NCBI RefSeq assembly: GCF_017696055.1
Contig: NZ_JAAORG010000001.1
Coordinates: forward strand, 62,001-126,000
Direction of reading: 5' to 3'
DNA length: 64,000 bases
Source of the DNA: Prochlorococcus marinus XMU1406
GTDB lineage: Bacteria > Cyanobacteriota > Cyanobacteriia > PCC-6307 > Cyanobiaceae
Shown: positions 8,877 through 18,668 of the stretch, piece after piece
Position numbering within the stretch: position 1 is the stretch's first letter
Layout: each line of letters starts with the position of its first letter
Made by a program: the position numbers and the translations under genes
The notes under the pieces: model-generated
Databases searched by the model: none
What the model was told of the DNA's origin: nothing
Seen by the model: only the letters and a program-made list of their open reading frames with translations

Positions 8877-9803
8877 GTGGTCAATGCTAGTCTCAATTGG
8901 GCCAGTATTGTTGGTATAGTTCTCGCTGTATGTGGAGGAGGCCTTTATTTTTTGAGGTCCTTTAAGCCTGCCTTGGCAAGGGATTATGATGTTTTCTTCG
9001 CAGCAATTGGACTTTTGTGCGGAGGAATATTATTTTTTCAAGGCTGGAGGTTAGATCCTATCCTTCAGTTTGGTCAGTTTTTATTAGCAGGAACTACAGT
9101 TTTTTTCGCATATGAAAGTGTGCGATTGAGGGGAGTTGCTACTGATCAAGCTAGAAGGTCATCTTATTTTGATGATGATCCTATTTCTGATGTGCCCAGA
9201 AATTCTAGAGGCCGATTTAATGATGATTATGATAGGTTTGAAGAATCTGATAGGCCATCCAGAAGATTTAAACCTCAAGAAGATGAATTTGAAGAAGACT
9301 ATACGGAAGGGAGATCTCGTAGGAGGAATGTTTCAAGAGCTATACCCTCTGCTGCAGCAAGTAGAAGTAGGCCATCTACAAGGGAAATAAGTCAGTTTGA
9401 AAATGACGAACCTATAAGAAGGAGAAGACAGACTGCTGGAGATAGAAATAGTAAACAACAAGAAACAAATAATTTTGGTGAGAGAAGAAATTCATCTCGC
9501 GATGAGGTTAAAACAGGGTCAAGGCCCAGAATGAATCGTACAGTTTCTAGACAAGATAATATTTCTGCTCCAGGTGATTCTCCATCTAGAAAGAAACCTA
9601 CTCGATCCCCTATTAGGCAGCAAACTTCAACAGCTCAAGTAGAAGATGCTTCATTTAAAGATGCTAATCCAGCCAAAAAACCGCGTGAGACTCGTAGAGT
9701 AAGCTCTCAAGCTAGATCAAGTTCAAAAAATCAAAATAGTAGATATAACGTTGGAACAAACAAGAAGAAACCTAGAGATAACAGTTCTAGATTTGATGAT
9801 TAA
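8877..9803 (+). CDS. ycf66: Ycf66 family membrane protein with long Arg/Ser-rich tail
   Basis: The first 85 residues form the Ycf66 domain: three hydrophobic helices including LNWASIVGIVLAVCGGGLY and a segment with GWRLDPILQFGQFLL. Ycf66 is conserved in cyanobacteria and some plastids but its function is unknown. The remaining 220 residues are polar, rich in Arg, Ser, Asp and Asn, and probably disordered. The start is GTG at 8877; a GGAG (8866-8869) sits upstream at suitable spacing. The gene ends directly against the stop codon of the convergent hli gene, with no spacer. Confidence 0.85.
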   Translation: MVNASLNWASIVGIVLAVCGGGLYFLRSFKPALARDYDVFFAAIGLLCGGILFFQGWRLDPILQFGQFLLAGTTVFFAYESVRLRGVATDQARRSSYFDDDPISDVPRNSRGRFNDDYDRFEESDRPSRRFKPQEDEFEEDYTEGRSRRRNVSRAIPSAAASRSRPSTREISQFENDEPIRRRRQTAGDRNSKQQETNNFGERRNSSRDEVKTGSRPRMNRTVSRQDNISAPGDSPSRKKPTRSPIRQQTSTAQVEDASFKDANPAKKPRETRRVSSQARSSSKNQNSRYNVGTNKKKPRDNSSRFDD

Positions 9804-10079
9804 TTATAAGATTCCTGCCCATTTTAAAAACGATTGTTTACTAAATAATTCAATCAATATTATTGCAAGGAAGCCAATCATTGCAAATCTTCCATTAGTT
9901 ATTTCAGAATAACTACTCCATCCAAATTTATATTCATCTTTAATTTCTATAGATTTTTCATCTACTTTATTGTCGCCAATTTGTTCATTAATGTAATTTG
10001 GATCTTTATTCTGTTCTATAGAACTCTCATTCTCTAAATTAGTGGTTTCTGAGTTAGTTTGTTCTTCTTTAGGATTCAT
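9804..10079 (-). CDS. hli: High-light-inducible protein with acidic N-terminal extension
   Basis: The C-terminal 45 residues carry the one-helix chlorophyll-binding motif of the Lhc/Hli superfamily (SEITNGRFAMIGFLAIILIE), with the expected Glu, Asn-Gly-Arg and Ala-Met residues. Hli proteins bind chlorophyll and carotenoid, quench excess energy and help photosystem II assembly. The first 45 residues are a hydrophilic extension rich in Glu, Asn and Ser. Most Prochlorococcus Hli proteins are shorter; this longer form resembles the copy conserved in freshwater cyanobacteria. It sits 8 bp downstream of the ABC transporter gene on the same strand and may be cotranscribed. Confidence 0.9.
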   Translation of the reverse strand: MNPKEEQTNSETTNLENESSIEQNKDPNYINEQIGDNKVDEKSIEIKDEYKFGWSSYSEITNGRFAMIGFLAIILIELFSKQSFLKWAGIL

Positions 10080-10087
10080 TTTTTTTG

Positions 10088-12070
10088 TTAATCTTTAAAA
10101 TTATACTTATCAGAAGTCAATAATTTCCAGTCTCCTTGTCCATTTAATTCTAAAATATTCTCGTGAAAATCTTTTAAGCTAGGTCTATGTCCAACACTAA
10201 TAAGAGAAAGTTCTCGTTCCTTTAGTAAACTATATAGTTTTTTTTCAGTGTTAATATCTAAAGCACTTGTTGCTTCATCAAGTACTGCAAATCTTGGAGA
10301 ATTTAGTAAGAGTCTTGCAAAAGCCAATCTTTGTTGCTCGCCTAGGGAAAGAATTCGTGGCCAATCTTGTTTGATATCAAGATTAGGATACCTGTCCACT
10401 AGGGTCTTTAAATTTACTTCATGAAGTACAGAAGTAAGATGTTCATCACTAAATTTCTTAACTTCTGTCGGATAACATAATTGTTCCCTTAAAGAACCAA
10501 GTAACATATATGGTTTTTGAGGTATGAATAATAATTCCCCAATTTTTGGTTTTTTAATTACTCCCTGATCGGGTTCCCATAAACCACTAATCATTCTTAG
10601 TAAAGATGTTTTTCCGCACCCAGATGGTCCTACAACCAAAAGTGATTGATTATTGTCGATGCTCAAATTTAAATTTTTAATTATTGTTTTATTTGATCCT
10701 GGAGGGCAAAGGTCAGCATTATTAATAAGAATCGAGGGGTAATCAGAAATAACGTTTTGATTGCTTGTTGGGTTGGTTTGACTAATGGATTCAACTTTTG
10801 ATTGGAATCCTTCTAATCTGCCAATACCAGCAGTAAATTTCGCAAGTTCTTCGATTTGATTAACAATGAAAAATAATGAACCTTCAACCATTCCAAATGC
10901 AAAGCTTGCCTGAATAAAGCGTCCATAATCAATTTCACCTTTAAAGTAAGGGATTGCCATTATTAAATATGGAAAGAAATTTCCAGCATAATTAATGGAT
11001 CTTCTCATGACATCTATTATTACTCTCCATATAATCAGTAAATTAAAGTTTCTCACCACTTCACCTAGGCGTCTTTCAGTTTCACTTCGCTCAGGGTTCT
11101 CCCCAGAGTAAAAGGCTATTGATTCAGCATTATCTCTTATATGTACTAAGCCATATCGAAAATCAGCTTCATATCTGAGTTGATCAAAGTCAATCTTTAC
11201 AAGATTTTTTCCAGCAATTAAAAGGATAGAAGTTGCAAAGGCAGCGTAACCAAATAAAGAAAAAGTAAGTGTTGTACTAATACTCCATAAAATAAGAATA
11301 TTAAGTGAAAATGTTAGTAGGGCATCAAAAATACCTAATGTAAAAGAGAGACTTTGCCCGGTAAAAGCTCGTGTATCATCTGTGATTCTTTGATCAGGAT
11401 TATCTACATCAGTTTGTTCTTCATCATTGGGATTTAGTTGGTAATAAGCTTTATTAGTCATGTAATCTTTGACTAAACTTTTTGAAAGCCATTCTCTCCA
11501 AATTATTCCTAACTTATATGTAAAAAATATTTGAGAAACACGTATTGGTAGAGCCACAGCGAAACAACAAGCGTAAATACCCAATATCCGATAAAATCCA
11601 TCTTCTTGTTTTTCTACTAAAGCATTTGTTAAATCTCTTGCAATGAATCCAATACCTGCGTTTATTCCGTTTACAGCTAGAAGCATTAATACAATTATCG
11701 CAAGGAATAACCAATGTAGCCATCTTCTGTTTTTTAATTGACGTCTTAAGCTAAAAAAGCTCCCTGATCCAATTAGAAATAAGGCAGAGAAAAGCAATCC
11801 CCAGCTTCCAGCCCAAATTGAATTGACAGTATTTACTACACCTCCGAAATACTTTTCAATAAAAATTGGTTGGAAGCTTTCAAAAAAACTGATTATTCCT
11901 GTAAGACCAACAAGTACTACTCCACCAACACAAAATAAAAGAGAAATCAAAAGCCATATGAACTGTAATCCATTACATTGATCTATAGGAAGAAAAAATG
12001 GCTGAGATAGCTTCCTTAATTTTTGTAATTGGTACAGTATTTTAGATTTATTATTAACTGCTTTCTTCAT
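10088..12070 (-). CDS. ABC transporter, fused permease and ATPase (SbmA/BacA-like)
   Basis: This 660-residue half-transporter has an N-terminal membrane domain of about six helices (residues 30-400) and a C-terminal ATPase. The ATPase shows Walker A GPSGCGKTS, signature LSLGEQQRL, Walker B FAVLDEATSALD and the H-loop SVGHRPS. The membrane domain resembles the SbmA/BacA and ABC-D (peroxisomal type) family rather than MsbA exporters, with an IIWREWLSKSLVKDYM segment typical of that group. Relatives move very-long-chain fatty acids, peptides or cobalamin; the substrate here is unknown. Genes 10088-13389 lie in the same direction with short gaps. Confidence 0.85.
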   Translation of the reverse strand: MKKAVNNKSKILYQLQKLRKLSQPFFLPIDQCNGLQFIWLLISLLFCVGGVVLVGLTGIISFFESFQPIFIEKYFGGVVNTVNSIWAGSWGLLFSALFLIGSGSFFSLRRQLKNRRWLHWLFLAIIVLMLLAVNGINAGIGFIARDLTNALVEKQEDGFYRILGIYACCFAVALPIRVSQIFFTYKLGIIWREWLSKSLVKDYMTNKAYYQLNPNDEEQTDVDNPDQRITDDTRAFTGQSLSFTLGIFDALLTFSLNILILWSISTTLTFSLFGYAAFATSILLIAGKNLVKIDFDQLRYEADFRYGLVHIRDNAESIAFYSGENPERSETERRLGEVVRNFNLLIIWRVIIDVMRRSINYAGNFFPYLIMAIPYFKGEIDYGRFIQASFAFGMVEGSLFFIVNQIEELAKFTAGIGRLEGFQSKVESISQTNPTSNQNVISDYPSILINNADLCPPGSNKTIIKNLNLSIDNNQSLLVVGPSGCGKTSLLRMISGLWEPDQGVIKKPKIGELLFIPQKPYMLLGSLREQLCYPTEVKKFSDEHLTSVLHEVNLKTLVDRYPNLDIKQDWPRILSLGEQQRLAFARLLLNSPRFAVLDEATSALDINTEKKLYSLLKERELSLISVGHRPSLKDFHENILELNGQGDWKLLTSDKYNFKD

Positions 12071-12112
12071 TGCTTGACTAGTTTTATAAGGTAAATTATA
12101 ACTTTTAGCAGT

Positions 12113-12391
12113 CTATTGACCAAAGCCAATAAATGAAAGGGCCCAGTCAGGTAAATTTAAGTAATTCAAGATTGTTGTATCAAATTGATGAATTTTCGGA
12201 AAAGATTTATCTAATACCCACCATAAAAGAAAAGGTAGATTAAATAGAATTTGTAATTGCCATTTATAAGTTAAAACTCTCCAAATTTTTATTAACTTAG
12301 TTTTGAGTGAATCGTCTAACTCTTCCCAATTTTTTGAAATTAAATTGAATAAATTTTTGGATTCTGTATTTAAGGAATCTGGTGTATTCAT
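12113..12391 (-). CDS. Small hypothetical membrane-associated protein
   Basis: The 92-residue product is not recognised. The N-terminal half is helical and charged (SKNWEELDDSLKTKLIK). The second half is hydrophobic and rich in Trp (FNLPFLLWWVLDKSFP, then LNLPDWALSFIGFG), suggesting one membrane-embedded hairpin or an amphipathic association. It lies between the HIT gene and the ABC transporter gene, same strand, with gaps of about 45 bp. The ATG start is clear. Confidence 0.6.
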   Translation of the reverse strand: MNTPDSLNTESKNLFNLISKNWEELDDSLKTKLIKIWRVLTYKWQLQILFNLPFLLWWVLDKSFPKIHQFDTTILNYLNLPDWALSFIGFGQ

Positions 12392-12437
12392 TTTGTTTTT
12401 ACTTATTTATAACCCATAAACATTTCTTTCGAGAGTT

Positions 12438-12779
12438 TTAACCTGGGGGCCAATTCATTTTTCTTCCAGATAAAAAATGAATATGTAAATGAAAAACTGT
12501 TTGTCCCGATTCTGCTCCAGTATTAATTACTGTTCTCCAATTAGTTAAACTTTTTGATTTAGCTAATTTGCTACCAACAAACAGTAAATGCCCTAATAAA
12601 TTTGCATCTTCTTCAATACAATCTAATAAACTAATAATTGGCTTTTTTGGAATCACTAAAAAATGTACTGGTGCTTGCGCTTGTATATCATTAAAGGCAA
12701 TACAAAACTCATCTTCATAAAGCTTATCGCAGGGAATTTCCTCATTAATTATTTTTTGAAATATTGTAGTTTCAGTCAT
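12438..12779 (-). CDS. HIT family nucleotide hydrolase (HINT-like)
   Basis: HINT-branch HIT proteins hydrolyse nucleoside phosphoramidates and adenylates. The 113-residue protein has the expected length and the catalytic histidine triad HLHIHF near residues 97-102, plus the N-terminal FxKIINEEIPCDKLYEDE and the nucleotide-binding VIPKKPI segment. It is 4 bp downstream of def on the same strand, which suggests a shared transcript. Confidence 0.93.
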   Translation of the reverse strand: MTETTIFQKIINEEIPCDKLYEDEFCIAFNDIQAQAPVHFLVIPKKPIISLLDCIEEDANLLGHLLFVGSKLAKSKSLTNWRTVINTGAESGQTVFHLHIHFLSGRKMNWPPG

Positions 12780-12783
12780 TAGG

Positions 12784-13389
12784 TTAATTAATAGAAATTA
12801 CGTCTTTTTCGTTAAACCCTTCCTTTAAAAGCTCTTTGTTCAAATCATCTTTTGATGTAACTCTATCAACAAATAATATTCCGTTTAAGTGATCCATTTC
12901 GTGTTGAATACACCTCGCCAGAAGTCCATCTGCTTTCATTTTACGTGGTCTCCCCATTTCATCTCTAAATTTTAATTTGATAGTTGATGGTCTAACTACA
13001 TTCAAATAGACGCCAGGTATACTCAAGCAGCCTTCTTCGTATGAATTAAGGGTTGTTCCAAAGTCTGTAATTTCTGGATTGATTAATATTAGAGGTTCTG
13101 CTGCTGAATCTTCAAAATTTACATCTATGACAAGAAGCTCTTTGTTGATACCAATTTGAGGTGCGGCAAGTCCAATTCCTTTAGCTGCATACATGCTTTG
13201 CAGCATTTCTCTAGCAAGTTTTCTAATCGATTCATCAACCTTAGTTATTCTCTTGGAATTTTGTCTTAATACATCATCACCAAGCTTATAAATGTCTAGA
13301 GATGGCTTACCTGTTTGTTCTTTTGCAATTTTTTCCGAGCTCCCATTTGTTCTTGACTTTTTTGCAAGTTGTGAAAAATGGTTTGCCAC
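12784..13389 (-). CDS. def: Peptide deformylase
   Basis: Def removes the N-formyl group from nascent proteins. All three active-site motifs are present: GIGLAAPQIG (about residue 72), EGCLSIPG with the metal-binding Cys (about 119) and QHEMDHLNG with the two metal-binding His residues (about 162). The 201-residue length includes an N-terminal extension of about 30 polar residues compared with E. coli Def, common in cyanobacteria. The start is ATG at 13389. The divergent S9 peptidase gene begins 75 bp away. Confidence 0.96.
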   Translation of the reverse strand: MANHFSQLAKKSRTNGSSEKIAKEQTGKPSLDIYKLGDDVLRQNSKRITKVDESIRKLAREMLQSMYAAKGIGLAAPQIGINKELLVIDVNFEDSAAEPLILINPEITDFGTTLNSYEEGCLSIPGVYLNVVRPSTIKLKFRDEMGRPRKMKADGLLARCIQHEMDHLNGILFVDRVTSKDDLNKELLKEGFNEKDVISIN

Positions 13390-13464
13390 GTTTAAAAGTT
13401 TTTAATTAAGAGTTTAGCTATAAAAATACTAGCACTTTAATTTACGTTCTTTATAATTTTTTAA

Positions 13465-15390
13465 ATGAGTAATAATGATAAGCTAAAAGTTATTCAAACT
13501 GAATCTAAAAAAAAAGCTTTTAAGGAATTAACTATTGTTAGGGATACCATTTTTTGGATTGATGTAGTTGGTGAAGGTCAAAATGAAAATGCCATTTTTG
13601 CAAGACCATTTCATGACAAAGAAGCGTTTCCTCAGAAATTAACAAGTAAAAAATATAATATTAAAAATAATTTTCATGGATATGGTGGTAAATCTTATAA
13701 ATGTATAAATTTTAAAAATAATTTTTATTTGATATGGATAGATCAGATTACCAAGGCATTATGGTTTCAAATTTTTAAAGAGTCAGCGTCAAATTATAGA
13801 AGCCAAAATAAATATCTAGTTTCAGTTCAAGAACCTAGTCAACTATCTAAATCAATTGATGGAAATTTCGATTCTTCATTTGTCATTTCTGAAAAAAATT
13901 TTTTGTATGGAATTTGCGAAATAAATAATAGAGATTATTTATTTTCTTTAAATTTAAAAAAAACTAAACAAGATATTCATCGAATAAAAAAATTTAAAAA
14001 TTTTGCTGGAGAATTATCTTCTAATACCTCTGTTAACTTACTTTCTTGGATAGAGTGGGATTATCCATATATGCCTTGGGAGAAAAATGAGCTCTTTTTT
14101 GCTCAAATAGATTTAGATGGCGAGATACAAAAAATAAAAAAATTCTCAAATAAGCTGATAAATTCCAAAAAAAACGTTTCTTTTTTCCAACCCTATTGGA
14201 TAAGTGAAACACTTTTAGTATGTTCTGAAGATAGTTCTGGATGGTGGAACTTATTGTTTTTAGATGTTAGTGAAATTGAGAATATTTTTATTAAGAAAAG
14301 AGTAGAAAAAAATTTAATTGAATATGGAGTACCACAATGGGTCACTGGAATAACATTCTTTTCAGGGACTATAAAGAATTTATTTTGTGTAGCAAAAAAA
14401 GAAAATATTTTAATAGTGGAACAATATAAAGATCTTGAATTCGTTAAAGAATTTTTTACTCCTTTTACCTCAATAAGTGATTTCAGTGTTTTTCGGAAAA
14501 AAGTTCTTTTAAAAGGTAATGGATCTGATTTTTTAGGAATTGTATTTGAAATTGATTTTGCAAAAAAAGTTTTATCAAATTTTTCTGAGCAGATATTTTT
14601 TGATCATATAAAAGATTGTTCAAAACCTGAAACATTTTGGTTTAAAGGTTTTGAAGCTCAATCTACTCATTCTTTTCTTTATAGGCCGCTTGTTGAAAAT
14701 TTTAGAAAGCCACCGCTCCTTGTTAGAGCACATAGTGGACCAACTTCATGTTTTGATGGATCATATAATGCTGAAGTTCAATATTGGACGTCGAAGGGAT
14801 TTTTTGTTGCTGAAGTTAATTATGGAGGATCATCAGGATTTGGTAAAGCATATAGAGAGAGGTTGAATTATAAATGGGGCATTGTTGATTCTTATGATTG
14901 CAAAGCACTAGCTCTTGAATTGATTAAATCAAATCAAGTTGATAGTGAAAAAGTAGTAATTTTTGGGAATAGTGCTGGTGGTTTAACTGCCCTGAATTGT
15001 TTATTATATGGATCTATTTTTACAGCAGCAATTTGTAAATATCCTGTTATTGATTTGAAGGATATGCATTACAACACTCATAGGTTTGAAAAAGATTATT
15101 TAAATTCTTTGGTAGGAAATTATGCAAAAAATTATGATGATTATATAAATAGATCCCCGGTAAATCATATTAACAAAATAAAAAAACCAATCTTATTGTT
15201 TCATGGAAAAAAAGATACAGTTATTTCTTATAAGCAAACTTTAAAAATTCAAGAAATTTTGATTCAGAATAATAAATATTCAGAAGTTATTTTTTTTGAT
15301 AATGAAGGGCATGGTTTTAAAAGTATTGAAAATAAAGAAGTGGTAATGCAAAAATCTCAGCAATTTTTAAAAAATGCTTTGAATATTTAA
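13465..15390 (+). CDS. S9 family serine peptidase (acylaminoacyl-peptidase-like)
   Basis: The 641-residue protein has an N-terminal beta-propeller-like region (about residues 1-380) and a C-terminal alpha/beta hydrolase domain. The nucleophile is the Ser in GNSAGG (near residue 503), with Asp in HGKKDTV (near 581) and His in NEGHGF (near 615) completing the triad. The oxyanion-side motif HSGPTS (about 420) fits the family. Members cleave short peptides in the cytoplasm; substrate is unknown. It ends in convergence with sufS, overlapping by 4 bp. The N-terminal domain is strongly biased to Phe, Lys and Asn. Confidence 0.9.
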   Translation: MSNNDKLKVIQTESKKKAFKELTIVRDTIFWIDVVGEGQNENAIFARPFHDKEAFPQKLTSKKYNIKNNFHGYGGKSYKCINFKNNFYLIWIDQITKALWFQIFKESASNYRSQNKYLVSVQEPSQLSKSIDGNFDSSFVISEKNFLYGICEINNRDYLFSLNLKKTKQDIHRIKKFKNFAGELSSNTSVNLLSWIEWDYPYMPWEKNELFFAQIDLDGEIQKIKKFSNKLINSKKNVSFFQPYWISETLLVCSEDSSGWWNLLFLDVSEIENIFIKKRVEKNLIEYGVPQWVTGITFFSGTIKNLFCVAKKENILIVEQYKDLEFVKEFFTPFTSISDFSVFRKKVLLKGNGSDFLGIVFEIDFAKKVLSNFSEQIFFDHIKDCSKPETFWFKGFEAQSTHSFLYRPLVENFRKPPLLVRAHSGPTSCFDGSYNAEVQYWTSKGFFVAEVNYGGSSGFGKAYRERLNYKWGIVDSYDCKALALELIKSNQVDSEKVVIFGNSAGGLTALNCLLYGSIFTAAICKYPVIDLKDMHYNTHRFEKDYLNSLVGNYAKNYDDYINRSPVNHINKIKKPILLFHGKKDTVISYKQTLKIQEILIQNNKYSEVIFFDNEGHGFKSIENKEVVMQKSQQFLKNALNI

Positions 15391-16640
15391 GAATTGATTT
15401 TTAGAAAATCAATAGTATCTTTTAATTTTTCTATAAACATATCAATTTCTTCCTTATTGGTTGTGAAATTCATGCTGATTCTAGCTGTTGATTTAACTCC
15501 AATGTATCTGTGAAGAGGTTGACAGCAATGGTGACCACTTCTGATACAAATTCCTTTTGAATCAAGAATTTCAGCAATATCATTTGAATGTATATTTTTT
15601 ATATAAAAGGTGGCAAGTGAGGCTCTGTCTGGATCTATCTCCGGCGATGGACCTATAATTTCAATATTTTCTATTTGATTTAACTTTTCAAATAAATATT
15701 TAGTAATAGTCTTTTCATATTTATGAATTTCATTTAATCCTATAGTGTTTATATATTTAATTGCTTCTGCAAGGCCTATTGCTTCTGCAATGGCTGGAGT
15801 TCCAGCTTCGAATTTATGTGGGAGCTCTGCCCAGGTACTTGTCTCTTCAAAGACATCTTGAATCATTTCGCCACCTCCAAAGAGAGGAGGAATTTTTTTC
15901 AGAATTTCTTGTCTCGACCAGAGGAAACCAATTCCTGTAGGACCGCAAAGTTTATGTCCTGATCCCGCTAAAAAATCTATATCAAGATCAATTACATCCA
16001 GTTTTTGATGCGCCAAACTTTGGCATGCATCTATTAATACTAGAGAACCTTTTTGTTTGGCTAATTTAGTTATCTCTTTGATTGGATTACAGCAACCTAG
16101 AGTATTACTAACATGTACTAGGCTAACAAGCTTTGTTCTAGATGTTAGTTTTGATTTAAAATCGTCTAAATCTAATTTTCCATTTTTATCGATGCCTATA
16201 AATTTTAATTTACATTTATTTTTTGCTGCAACCATTTGCCATGGAACAATATTGCTATGATGCTCCATTATTGATAGAAGAATTTCATCGTTTTCTTTTA
16301 ATGAATATTCACCCCATGATCTAGCAGCTAGATTTATTGCTTCAGTAGCATTCCTTGTGAAAATAATTTCTTTTGTCGTATTTGCTTTTATGTATTTACT
16401 AATTGAGTATCTTGCATTTTCAAATTCTTCTGTCGCTTTAGCACTTAATTGATGCGCTCCTCTATGTACATTGGCATTAAAGTTTTTATAATATTCATTA
16501 ATTTTTTCTAAGACTTGTATTGGTTTTTGAGTGGTTGCAGCATGGTCTAAATAAATGATTTGCTCATTACTTTTTATGTTTTTATTTAAAAGAGGAAAGT
16601 CTTTCTTAGTTATTTCAGAGAAATTTTGAATCGTTCCCAT
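15387..16640 (-). CDS. sufS: Cysteine desulfurase SufS
   Basis: SufS takes sulfur from cysteine for Fe-S cluster assembly. The 417-residue PLP enzyme shows LDHAATTQKP at the N-terminus, the PLP-binding Lys in AGSGHKLCGPTGIGFLW (about residue 227) and the persulfide Cys in RSGHHCCQPLH (about 366), as in the group II (SufS) family. It is the last gene of sufBCDS. Its start at 16640 is the same base as the last base of the sufD stop, implying translational coupling. Confidence 0.97.
   Translation of the reverse strand: MGTIQNFSEITKKDFPLLNKNIKSNEQIIYLDHAATTQKPIQVLEKINEYYKNFNANVHRGAHQLSAKATEEFENARYSISKYIKANTTKEIIFTRNATEAINLAARSWGEYSLKENDEILLSIMEHHSNIVPWQMVAAKNKCKLKFIGIDKNGKLDLDDFKSKLTSRTKLVSLVHVSNTLGCCNPIKEITKLAKQKGSLVLIDACQSLAHQKLDVIDLDIDFLAGSGHKLCGPTGIGFLWSRQEILKKIPPLFGGGEMIQDVFEETSTWAELPHKFEAGTPAIAEAIGLAEAIKYINTIGLNEIHKYEKTITKYLFEKLNQIENIEIIGPSPEIDPDRASLATFYIKNIHSNDIAEILDSKGICIRSGHHCCQPLHRYIGVKSTARISMNFTTNKEEIDMFIEKLKDTIDFLKINS
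15393..15413. terminator. Hairpin at the convergent end of sufS and the S9 peptidase gene
   Basis: A 9-bp perfect inverted repeat (ATTGATTTT and AAAATCAAT) with a 3-nt loop lies just after the peptidase stop codon and inside the last codons of sufS. It could slow transcription in either direction, but the stem is AT-rich, so its strength is doubtful. Confidence 0.35.
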
Positions 16641-17857
16641 TATTTTTCATTTAAAAGTTTATCAAGCAAATCCCATCTATCTTTTGCAACGGGAATAAAT
16701 GAAATTATTTCTTGAAAGTAAGAACTTAATTGTAGTTTATTTGCTTCTGGTAATGTGATCCCTCTTGATCTCATATAAAAAAGTTCATCTTCATTTAATT
16801 TCGATATTGTAGCTCCATGTTTGCATTTGACGTCATCAGCAATTATTTCTAATTGAGGTTTGGTATCTATTTGTGCGAGATTTGATAAAAGTAAATTCCT
16901 ACTTAATTGAGAAGCATCAGTTTTCTGGGCAATTTTAGGAACTATTATTGAACCTTCAAATATTGCATGTGATTCATCATCAGCAAGTGATTTGTTGATT
17001 TGATCTAGAAATCCATTTGGGCCATTAAAGTCTATTTTTGTATAAGTAGAAATTTGCTCATCTTTTTTTGTTATTTGCATACCTTTAATATTGGTTTTAG
17101 CCTTTCCTTCAGATTGTTTAATACTAATTTCAAATCTTGCATAATTGAATTTGAAATGTAAAGAGCCTAAGTTGTATTCGCTATTTTTTTGTTGAATTAC
17201 ATTTAGAGAATTTAATAAATTTGATCTGTTTTCACCGTAAGAAACAACACCATGATTTACAGAACTATTTTCATCTAAACAAAAGTATGTTGATTGAGAT
17301 AAGGAAGAGTTTTCTTTAACAAGATTTACTTGTAGTAATTCAACATCACAATTCTTTTCTAAAAATATTACTAGGGTTTTTGCGTTTAATGAATTACTTG
17401 ATGAATGACTAAAGATTTCAATAGGAGGAATTTTTGAGCCATTTATTTTTAATCCCAAGATATTTTTTGTATTACTCAAAGACAGATTGAGCAAATCACT
17501 CCAATTTTCGTTTTGATCAAAGCAAGATATCTGTGCCTTGATATATTTATCTAATTCATCCTGACTTAATTGCTGTATTGAATAATTTTCTTCTATTAAA
17601 TTAATTTGGCAATTATTACCAATTACAAACCTAATAGTACTTTGAGAAGTATTCGGAAAAGGTGTCTCAAATTTTGGATCTTTTTCAGCAACCGAGTAGT
17701 CTAAAAAGTTTGAAAATTTTGCTTTATTTGAAAGTCTCCATTGTTCACTTTTAGGATTAGGGAGGGGACTTGATTGTAATTTATTTAGACAGATTTTTTG
17801 TATTTCTGTTTGATTATCAATCGATTTATTGGTTTTTATTTTTTCAATAATTTCCAT
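16640..17857 (-). CDS. sufD: Fe-S cluster assembly protein SufD
   Basis: SufD forms the SufBC2D scaffold with SufB and SufC. The 405-residue protein has the beta-helix core of the SufB/SufD family and the C-terminal family motif region KCKHGATISKLNEDELFYMRSRGI, where the conserved His and the ELFYMRSRGI block are visible. The N-terminal region is divergent, as is usual for SufD. It starts 4 bp after the sufC stop. Confidence 0.95.
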   Translation of the reverse strand: MEIIEKIKTNKSIDNQTEIQKICLNKLQSSPLPNPKSEQWRLSNKAKFSNFLDYSVAEKDPKFETPFPNTSQSTIRFVIGNNCQINLIEENYSIQQLSQDELDKYIKAQISCFDQNENWSDLLNLSLSNTKNILGLKINGSKIPPIEIFSHSSSNSLNAKTLVIFLEKNCDVELLQVNLVKENSSLSQSTYFCLDENSSVNHGVVSYGENRSNLLNSLNVIQQKNSEYNLGSLHFKFNYARFEISIKQSEGKAKTNIKGMQITKKDEQISTYTKIDFNGPNGFLDQINKSLADDESHAIFEGSIIVPKIAQKTDASQLSRNLLLSNLAQIDTKPQLEIIADDVKCKHGATISKLNEDELFYMRSRGITLPEANKLQLSSYFQEIISFIPVAKDRWDLLDKLLNEK

Positions 17858-17861
17858 TTAT

Positions 17862-18647
17862 TTAGGTCTCTTTTATAAAGTTATCAGTCCATTCATACCC
17901 TTTTTTCTCAAGCTCTAGAGCAAGATCACTCTCACCAGTTTTTATGATTTGTCCGTCTGACATAACATGGACATAATTTGGTTCAATTTCATCTAATAAT
18001 CTTTGATAGTGGGTAATAAGTATTATCCCAGTTTGTGCATTAGATATTTTTTTAATTCCTGATGCCACTATTCTTAGCGCATCAATATCTAGACCAGAAT
18101 CAGTCTCATCTAATATTGCTATCTTGGGCTCAAGTAAAGCCATTTGGAGAATTTCATTTCTTTTTTTTTCACCTCCTGAAAATCCTTGATTTACACTCCT
18201 TGATAGGAATGCATGATCCATTTTCACAATTTCTAACTTTTCTTTAACTAATTCTTCAAAATCAAAAGTATCCAATTCTTCTTTGTTGAGGAATTTCCTT
18301 CTTGCATTAGTTGAAACTCTAAGAAACTCAAGATTACTTACACCTGGGATCTCAATTGGATATTGAAAACCAAGAAAAATTCCTGATTGAGCTCTCTCTT
18401 CAGGTTCTAGAGAGTTAATGTTTTCACCTAAAAATTTTATGTCGCCATTTGTAATATTATACGAAGGATGTCCTGCAATTATTTTCGAAAGAGTACTTTT
18501 GCCACATCCATTTCTTCCCATAATGGCATGGATTTCTCCAGGATAGACAGTAAGTGAAACCCCTTTTAAAATTGGAAGATTATCAGTAGATGCAGAGAGA
18601 TTTTCAACTTCTAAAATTGGCTCTGATTCTTTCATTTTACTTTGCAT
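17862..18647 (-). CDS. sufC: Fe-S cluster assembly ATPase SufC
   Basis: SufC is the ABC-type ATPase of the SufBCD complex. Walker [11 protein letters not shown]-loop [12 protein letters not shown], signature [10 protein letters not shown] and Walker [12 protein letters not shown] are all present, the last with the SufC-specific ETDSGLD. The 261-residue length fits. The frame begins at ATG 18647; a second ATG five codons in (MKESEP) is also possible. It follows sufB by 21 bp. Confidence 0.97.
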   Translation of the reverse strand: MQSKMKESEPILEVENLSASTDNLPILKGVSLTVYPGEIHAIMGRNGCGKSTLSKIIAGHPSYNITNGDIKFLGENINSLEPEERAQSGIFLGFQYPIEIPGVSNLEFLRVSTNARRKFLNKEELDTFDFEELVKEKLEIVKMDHAFLSRSVNQGFSGGEKKRNEILQMALLEPKIAILDETDSGLDIDALRIVASGIKKISNAQTGIILITHYQRLLDEIEPNYVHVMSDGQIIKTGESDLALELEKKGYEWTDNFIKET

Positions 18648-18668
18648 TTCAGTTTAGAAATTGATTCA

